Shown: positions 58,101-64,000 of the stretch, one piece after another
Position numbering within the stretch: the first letter of the stretch is position 1
Layout of the letters: each line of letters begins with the position of its first letter
NCBI GenBank assembly: GCA_039000515.1
Contig: JBCFYV010000012.1
Span: 122,790,605 to 122,854,604 of the forward strand
Direction of reading: 5' to 3'
Source of the DNA: Timema cristinae
Lineage: Eukaryota > Arthropoda > Insecta > Phasmatodea > Timematidae
Length of the DNA stretch: 64,000 nt
Notes under the pieces: model-generated
Seen by the model: only the letters and a program-made list of their open reading frames with translations
The model's database searches: none
What the model was told of the DNA's origin: nothing
Translations under genes and position numbers: made by a program

Positions 58101-61100
58101 ATAAAAGTAAATAAAAGGTTCAAATAAATATTTTAACAAATAAAGTTTATTAAGAGGGTCACTACGGTACTTTGGCTTCACTAATAGATTATTAATTATT
58201 GTTTCTAATAAATAATTATAAAAGTTCTGCTACGAATAGCATCTTAACAATTGACCAAAAGGGACTAACTGGGATCCTCTTAAAGGTCATCCTCCGGAGA
58301 TTTGACCAAGATGACAATATTATAAAAGTGTTCAGACTATGATAGTAGTTTGTTTTAGTTGTCTACTTACAGCCCCTCTGAGGTGCACTGGTGATATCTC
58401 TGCGAGGTACATAGGTGCCAATCCAGCGTTCAGCCCAGAGTTGATGCCAATCAGAAACCTGCCGATGATTATCATCTCAAAGGATCCAGCCGCTTGAGAA
58501 CACCCTGAAAGGAACGGAACAACACTGATTAGTTGTAACTAGTGTTAGGTGCTGACACCTTGTCCAACTCTAGTCCTCTAGCGTATCTTGTTAACAGCAT
58601 CTTTTACATCCTGAAATCCTCATCTTATTTCCTTGTTTAAGGTCATCCATCAGTTACCTTCGTGGTCTTCCTTCTACCTTTCTCATTGCCTTCTATGATG
58701 TCAATAATACAGTTCTTATCATAATGCGACCCATCCTTAGGTAATAGTTAGGAAACTGTTTCAAGAAGCGCAGACATTTTTATTGGAGGCTAATAAGGAA
58801 ATAGGTTTATAAGTGAACGCTGTCAAGACTACAGTCGGGAAATGCTTGTTATTACTTGCTCAGTAAGTTGTTTGGCCTCGCCTGAGCTCAAGAAATAAAA
58901 AACTCGGAATATACAAAGAAATAATTTTACAGATTGTTTATGGGTGCGAAACGTGGCCTCTTAACTTAAATAAATTTAAAGTGTTTGAAAACATGGTGCT
59001 AAGGAAGATATTTTGTCGAAAAATTGTTGAGGATAGTGGGGAGTGGATGAGGCTATATAATGATGAGCTGCATACCCTGTACACGTCACCAGACGTTGTT
59101 AGGGTAATAAAGTCTCACAGGTTACGGTGGGCAGATCTGATGCAGCGCAAATGGGAGTCAAGGTGTTGAATGCAAACCCAATGGGAAAAGACCACTGGGA
59201 ATACCCAAACGCTGATTCGATGATCATTTGGATAGACCTGAGAGCGGTAGGGTGTAATGAGGTGGACTGGATAGAATTAGCTCAAGATAGGGATAGGTGG
59301 CGTACTTTTGTGAGTGCAGTAATGAATTTTCGAGTTCCTAGTGCCATAGAGTAAGTAAGTAATATGACCCATCCAGTTGGCCTGCAGAATGGTTCTATTT
59401 TCGTTTATTCTTCTTAGAACTTATTATTTGTCTACCCTATCCAACCACTCCACCCACTATACTCTCCCCCAGCACCATAGTTCAAAGTTCCTAAATACAT
59501 ATTTTCCTTTTTCCTCGGGGTCCATGTTTCATTTCCATACAATGAGATGCTCCACATGGAGCATTTTACACATTTATCTCTCATCTCCAAGTCATTTGCT
59601 AGATAGTAGTATCTCCCAACTGACCCACAGGTTAAATCTCAGCTCTTAAGGAGACATTCAGAATTAAACACTTTGTGAGCTTACATTTATTGAGTAAAAT
59701 CTCTGAGAGAACTGGAGGTCTTATGGAGAAAAGATTTATCTTCTCCCTCTCTTTGCTTACTGTCGCCAAATCTCCTCACTCCAGTTATGTTTCAAGGGTA
59801 GGACACTTGCCTTCAGTGTGAAGTGTACTGACCCTGTGGGGCTATTGGATGTATGTAACGCCCAGAGAAGGACACTTGCCCCCAGTATCTCAGTGTGAAG
59901 TGTACTGACCTTGTGGAGCTATTGGATGTATGTCACACCCAGAGTAGGACACTTGCCCTCAGTATCTCAGTGTGAAGTGTACTGACCTTGTGGAGCTATT
60001 GGATGTATGTCACACCCAGAGTAGAACACTTGCCCTCAGTGTGAAGTGTACTGACCTTGTGGAGCTATTGGATGTATGTCACACCCAGAGTAGGACACTT
60101 GCCCTCAGTATCTCAGTGTGAAGTGTACTGACCTTGTGGAGCTATTGGATGTATGTCACACCCAGAGTAGAACACTTGCCTTCAGTGTGAAGTGTACTGA
60201 CCCTGTGGGGCTATTGGATGTATGTAACGCCCAGAGAAGGACACTGCCCCCAGTAATCCCCCAGGTGAATTATAACCTTGTGGGGCTATTGGATTGTAGT
60301 CACATCCAGAGTAGACACTTGCTCAGTTCTCATGTGGAAGTTATCTGACCTTGTGGAGCTTATGGATATGTCACACCCAGTAGTAGAACACTTGCCCTCA
60401 GTGTGAAGTGTACTGACCTTGTGGGCTATTGGATGTATGTCACGACCCAGAGTAGAACACTTGCCCCGTCTCAGTGTGAAGTGTACTGACCTTGTGGGCT
60501 ATTGGATGTATGTCACCCCAGAGAAGGACACTTGCCCTCAGTATCTCAGTGTGAAGTGTACTGACCTTGTGGAGCTATTGGATGTATGTCACACCCAGAG
60601 TAGGACACTTGTCTCAGTGTGAAGTGTACTGACCTTGTGGAGCTATTGGATGTATGTCACACCCAGAGTAGGACACTTGCCCTCGAGTTCTCAGTGTGAA
60701 GTGTACTGACCTTGTGGGCTATTGGATGTATGTCACACCCAGAGTAGAACACTTGCCCTCAGTGTGAAGTGTACTGACCTTGTGGGGCTATTGGATGTAT
60801 GTCACCCCAGAGTAGGACACTTGCCCTCAGTATGTGAAGTGTACTGACCTTGTGGGCTATTGGATGTATGTCACACCCAGAGTAGGACACTTGCCCTCGT
60901 GTCTCAGTGTGAAGTGTACTGACCTTGTGGAGCTATTGGATGTATGTCACACCCAGAGTAGAACACTTGCCCTCAGTGTGAAGTGTACTGACCTTGTGGG
61001 GCTATTGGATGTATGTCACACCCAGAGTAGGACACTTGCCTCAGTGTGAAGTGTACTGACCTTGTGGGCTATTGGATGTATGTCACACCCAGAGTAGGAC

Positions 61101-61508
61101 ACTTGCCCTCGGTGTCTCAGTGTGAAGTGTACTGACCTTGTGGAGCTATTGGATGTATGTCACACCCAGAGTAGAACACTTGCCCTCAGTGTGAAGTGTA
61201 CTGACCTTGTGGAGCTATTGGATGTATGTCACACCCAGAGTAGGACACTTGCCCCCAGTATCTCAGTGTGAAGTGTACTGACCTTGGAGGATGGCGGAGG
61301 CGATGACCAACACGTTGTTGATGAGAAGGCCTCCCTTCCTGCCGAACCTCTCGGCGACAAGGCCTGTGACGGCGCCCCCTATCATTCCCCCGACGCAGAA
61401 GATTGCCACAGCTATGGACCAGATCATGGTCACCTTGGCCTGCTCCACCTCCGCCGGACTGATGTCTGAACGGTTGGCCTCCACCTCCCGTATCCACCCC
61501 TCGATCAG
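52185..61508 (-). CDS. Glut1: facilitative glucose transporter, class I (Glut1-like), 5' end outside window
   Basis: Exons in order of translation: 61283-61508, 58371-58504, 56601-56814, 55422-55609, 54963-55175, 53040-53243, 52185-52328. Phases match throughout and give 440 codons to the stop (ISYQ end). Residue numbers count from the first codon in view. Hallmarks: ERFGRK (53-58), [15 protein letters not shown] (106-120), PESPK (173-177), QQLSGINA (247-254), VERAGRK (295-301), GPGSIPWF (349-356) and VPETK (419-423). Together these define a sugar-transporting MFS protein of the plasma membrane. About 11 of the 12 membrane helices are present. The cytosolic N-terminus and helix 1 lie on one or more exons to the right of the window. 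The wording [12 protein letters not shown] is as in insect Glut1. Introns carry SINEs, a LINE fragment and a minisatellite bordering the first donor. Confidence 0.95.
52557..52810 (-). mobile_element. SINE-C copy (reverse)
   Basis: The reverse strand reads a tRNA-like head ('ctgagctaaagtcttggttt', 'gattccccttcatggcc'), then 'gggactggatgttgtgtctg' and the tail 'taaatacctcaaataaa'. It matches 56895-57140. It supplies the uninterrupted version of the SINE-A target at 23402. Confidence 0.7.
53370..53600 (+). mobile_element. SINE-A copy (forward)
   Basis: 'gggattcaaatcctggtcgg', 'ccaaaatggttttctactct', 'acttcctctaaattcaacct' and 'taacccattagtgtaattt' follow the SINE-A body. The tail is degraded. 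Confidence 0.8.
53790..54010 (-). mobile_element. decayed SINE-A (reverse)
   Basis: 'agaggaaatgtccccacatt', 'aaccatttagtaaaagtcaa' and 'cacccagcaggtttcaaact' preserve the reversed order of SINE-A with many changes. Confidence 0.55.
54750..54850 (-). mobile_element. SINE-A head (reverse)
   Basis: 'gagggagagtggaaaaccat', 'aaccaccctcagtacaccca' and 'accgagatttgaacctttat' are reversed SINE-A. The copy is truncated on its tail side by an (AAT)n run. Confidence 0.75.
55660..55930 (-). mobile_element. SINE-A copy (reverse) with duplicated tail
   Basis: Tail-side sequence 'cacgtctcactaggtgtccg' occurs twice (about 55660 and 55688). It is followed by 'ggattaggaaggttatattt', 'cacccgactgagattcgaac' and 'gcacgttagaccacacgacc'. 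The copy is nearly full-length. Confidence 0.8.
56895..57140 (+). mobile_element. SINE-C, tRNA-derived, near full-length
   Basis: The head has a perfect A box TAGCTCAGTCGG and a B box GGTTCAATTCC with 'attcctggcatggcc'. The body continues 'gtatcattggtgaaatggag' and 'tctgagtgttgtcttttcta', and the tail 'cgtaaatacctaaaataatt'. Other copies are at 23285 and 52557. Confidence 0.8.
57150..57270 (-). mobile_element. SINE-D copy (reverse)
   Basis: 'aagaatcgaacctgggacct', 'ttaacacagaactatctagg' and 'cccagggacattattcacta' match the reversed SINE-D at 8105-8275. It lies directly after SINE-C and may have been inserted next to its tail. Confidence 0.6.
57521..57600 (+). mobile_element. hAT-like transposon end
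   Basis: CAGAGGTGGGCGACATTTCT followed by 'catggcgcagcaaaagagaa' resembles a hAT terminus. A run of C at 58009-58023 and featureless sequence follow up to the exon at 58371. No partner end was found. Confidence 0.4.
58775..59365 (+). pseudogene. LINE reverse-transcriptase 3' end (internally deleted)
   Basis: The forward strand shows [10 protein letters not shown] then VNAVKTT (polymerase palm border), skips to [20 protein letters not shown], and continues [42 protein letters not shown]. After a frame change near 59150 it reads [20 protein letters not shown] and [10 protein letters not shown], then a stop and a GTAAGTAAG tail. The order and the M-N-x-R-V-P ending are typical of insect LINE tails. 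It sits between the first two transporter exons in the window. Confidence 0.75.
59366..59811. other. unassigned intron sequence
   Basis: This contains scraps that may be reversed LINE sequence (about 59390-59640, T- and C-rich with 'tccatgtttcatttccatac'), but no motif is secure. Confidence 0.3.
59812..61282. repeat. minisatellite carrying copies of the transporter splice donor
   Basis: The unit, about 65 to 80 bases, reads CAGTGTGAAGTGTACTGACC, TTGTGGAGCTATTGGATGTA, TGTCACACCCAGAGTAGGAC, ACTTGCCCTCAGTATCT. About 20 units lie head to tail, with many single-base losses. The last partial unit runs straight into the exon end at 61283. On the minus strand each unit contains AAG-GTCAGTACACTTCACAC, which equals the real donor at 61282-61283 (CAAG-GTCAGTACACTTCACAC). 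The array thus grew from sequence that included the donor. Confidence 0.95.
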
Positions 61509-61734
61509 CTGTGGACAAGAGGGTGGATCGTGGTGACCTTGGATGTACGCTACAAGTGTTCAGCTCAGATTTGTACAGTTTGCACCTACTAGTCAAACAA
61601 GGCGAAGGGAGGTAAATAATTACACACGGAGGAATTAGTCCAAAAGGATTAAGAGAATTCATAAAAAACGGTAGAACTGAAACAAACGGAGGTTAATCGT
61701 CTTTAACTTAAGTTAATTGGTTTATTCACATTAA

Positions 61735-62440
61735 TTGCCTGCAGGAGTTTTCTTGCCAGGATGGAGGTTAAAAAAGTCCTTGGTAGCAAATGTCTATCTA
61801 GAACAGGATACAAGGAAAAGGTAATTTCAAAAAGCAAGTCCATGTTTTAAAGGCGCTAATAGCAGAATGAGTGTGTGAACTCGTCAGAGGAAGAGGTAAA
61901 GTGCTATCAGTAAATAATTAAGAAGCCTCGCAGGGTTGAATACTGATTTTCTTTCCTAGTTTTTTATTTTGTGTGATAGTGATTAGAGCCCATCAAGTTA
62001 AGATGCAACCCGCTTCTCAAAATAGCTTTGAAATCTCCTGTAAGTAGGCAACGTTGGTGTACTTGTATTGCCTCCCTGTAGTGTGGGATGCATGCACCAG
62101 TCCTTGCAGGCGCTGTGTCTCCCGCTCGCTGGAGGGACAAGCATTAACTCTAACCTACAGGGGCAGTGACATTAATACTTGTAAAGTAGTATTGACTGCC
62201 TACTCGGTGTATTAGAAACTATCTTTCGAGGCGGGTTGCATCTTAAATTGACACACTTAGGCACTCCAAGCACTATTGCACTAAGACACTAATGTACGAA
62301 ATAGAGAGGGAAGAAAATTAATAGTTCACCCTGAGAGGCCTCTTGCTTACTGATAACACTTCCTCTGACGAGTATAAACACTTAATTTACTATTTGTGCC
62401 TGGACATGATTTACCTGAATTTCAAAATTACTTATTTCTA
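61735..62440. repeat. dispersed repeat E, inverted pair
   Basis: 61735-62040 is the reverse complement of the right part of the 45000-45370 copy ('agaggaagaggtaaagtgct', 'agatgcaacccgcttctcaa'), and 62200-62440 is its forward left part ('ggcgggttgcatcttaaatt', 'actaatgtacgaaatagaga'). Arms of about 200 bases face each other across about 160 bases. Confidence 0.75.
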
Positions 62441-62454
62441 GTTTTCTTATGTGT

Positions 62455-62680
62455 AATGGTAGGGTGATTGTGAGATGAAATGGAGGTCCTACAGTTTAAC
62501 GTGGGATCCGAACCACGGTGGAGGCCTGGCATCCCACACATTCACAAGTTGTGATTAATACACGTCTTGTCAGAGATGAAGGAAAGGTTTGGTAATCAGC
62601 TAAATCTGTGCCGGGACCGAGGATTGAACCCAGGACAGAAGTCCGACACTTTACCTCTAGACCAACGGGTCACCCTTCAA
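62455..62680 (-). mobile_element. SINE-B copy (reverse)
   Basis: 'gatgaaatggaggtcctaca', 'gtttaacgtgggatccgaac', 'ctgtgccgggaccgaggatt' and 'tttacctctagaccaacggg' follow SINE-B in reverse from body to A box. The shared tail is missing. Confidence 0.88.
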
Positions 62681-62814
62681 TGATATCGCGCCACGGTATG
62701 ACCTAGGTGGTGTACGAACCCTAGAGTCTCAAGTTGGAAGACTCTTGACCACCAGTGAGGCCAGTGGTATTGCTCAGAGAAGGAAATATCACTATTTAAT
62801 GTTGTACGTTTCTT

Positions 62815-64000
62815 ATTTGAGGGTTCTATCACTAATCGCTCTAAACACACCTCTAGTTCTATCACTAATCGCTCTAAACACACCTCTAGGTCTATCACTA
62901 ATCGCTCTAAACACACCTCTAGTTATATCACTAATCGCTCTAAACACACCTCTAGTTATATCACTAATCGCTCTAAACACACCTCTAGTTCTATCACTAA
63001 TCGCTCTAAACACACCTCTAGTTCTATCACTAATCGCTCTAAAAAAAACTCTAGTTCAATCACTAATCGCTCTAAACATATCTCTAGTTCTATTACTAAT
63101 CGCTCTAAACACACCTCTAGTTCTATCACTAATCGCTCTAAACACACCTATAGGTCTATCACTAATCGGTATAAACACAACTCTAGTTCTATCACTAATC
63201 GCTCTAAACACACCTCTAGTTATATCACTAATCGCTCTAAAAACACCTCTAGTTCTATCACTAATCGCTCTAAATACACCTCTAGTTTTATCACTAATCG
63301 CTCTAAATACACCTCTAGTTCTATCACTAATCACTCTAAAAACACCTCAAGTTCTATCACTAATCGCTCTAAATACACCTCTAGTTCTATCACTAATCGC
63401 TCTAAATACACCTCTCGTTATATCACTAATCGCTCTAAATACACCTCTCGTTATATCACTAATCGCTCTAAAAACACCTCTAGTTCTATCACTAATCGCT
63501 CTAAACACATCTCTTGTTCTATCACTAATCGCTCTAAACACACCTCTAGTTCTATCAATAATCGCTCTAAACACACCTATAGGTCTATCACTAATCGCTA
63601 TAAACACATCTCTAGTTCTATTACTAATCGCTCTAAACACACCTTTAGTTCTATCACTAATCGCTCTAAAAACACCACTAGTTCTATCACTAATCGCTCT
63701 AAATACACCTCTAGTTCTATCACTAATCGATCTAAGCACACCTCTAGTTCTATCACTAATCGCTATACACACATCTCTAGTTCTATCACTAATCGCTCTA
63801 AACACACCTCTAGTTCTATCACTAATCGCTCTAAACACACATCTAGTTCTATCACTAATCGATCTAAGCACACCTCTAGTTCTATCACTAATCGATCTAA
63901 AAACACCTTTAGTTCTATCACCAATCGCTCTAAACACACCTCTAGTTCTATCACTAATCGCTCTAAACACACCCCTAGGTCTATCACTAATCGCTCTAAA
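62815..64000. repeat. 33-bp minisatellite, about 36 units, open at the window edge
   Basis: The unit CTCTAGTTCTATCACTAATC plus GCTCTAAACACAC repeats to the last base, with point variants and almost no indels. Because 33 is a multiple of three, minus-strand frames with an 11-residue period (RAISDRTRGVF, LERLVIELEVC) stay open. These are not genes. It probably lies in the first intron of the glucose transporter. Confidence 0.95.

Noticed and set aside
62677..63987. Minus-strand proteins with an 11-residue period
   Set aside because: They are by-products of the 33-bp array, with several frames open at once, no flanking exons and stops between blocks.

Overview
The window is a piece of an animal nuclear genome, most likely an insect. 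It is AT-rich, has spliced genes with GT-AG introns, and is crowded with SINEs, DNA-transposon remnants, LINE 3' ends and minisatellites. The glucose transporter reads like the insect Glut1 type, and the finger gene is of a kind I associate with Hemiptera. That narrower placement is a guess. There is one 100-base assembly gap (41771-41870).

Four spliced genes can be read. (1) 9124-13418, minus: a gene with a duplicated 126-base exon and a long array of C-x4-C-x9-C-x2-H-G-G fingers (WRKY19-like), broken by several 1-base frame slips. (2) 18049-31510, plus: a complete DNAJC11 orthologue, 11 coding exons, 560 codons. (3) 34647-38287, minus: a complete C1orf50/DUF2452 orthologue, 4 exons, 196 codons, tail-to-tail with DNAJC11. 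(4) 52185-61508, minus: the last 7 coding exons (440 codons) of a class I facilitative glucose transporter. Its 5' exon or exons lie beyond the right edge, and a repeat-poor stretch below its stop (about 47455-52184) is probably its long 3' UTR. A possible single 5' coding exon of an unknown gene is at 42770-42931.

Layout. 1-4.5 kb: AT-rich DNA, SINE remnants and a 57-bp array. 4.7-16.3 kb: a segment bounded by two long inverted arms (4745-5371 and 15440-16345) that encloses the finger gene and a 179-bp satellite. 18-31.5 kb: DNAJC11, one intron of which is a 40-bp minisatellite running into the 3' splice site. 31.5-38.3 kb: nested hAT-like elements and C1orf50. 38.3-47 kb: transposon remnants, including a 1.3-kb element with a perfect 9-bp target duplication. 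47.4-64 kb: the glucose transporter, with one intron holding a minisatellite whose every unit copies the adjacent splice donor, and a 33-bp array running off the right edge.

Most promising for follow-up are the inverted-repeat-bounded finger-gene segment, the two minisatellites that touch splice sites, and the well-dated nested insertions with target duplications. DNAJC11 and C1orf50 are linked here only by position; no functional operon-like relation is implied.
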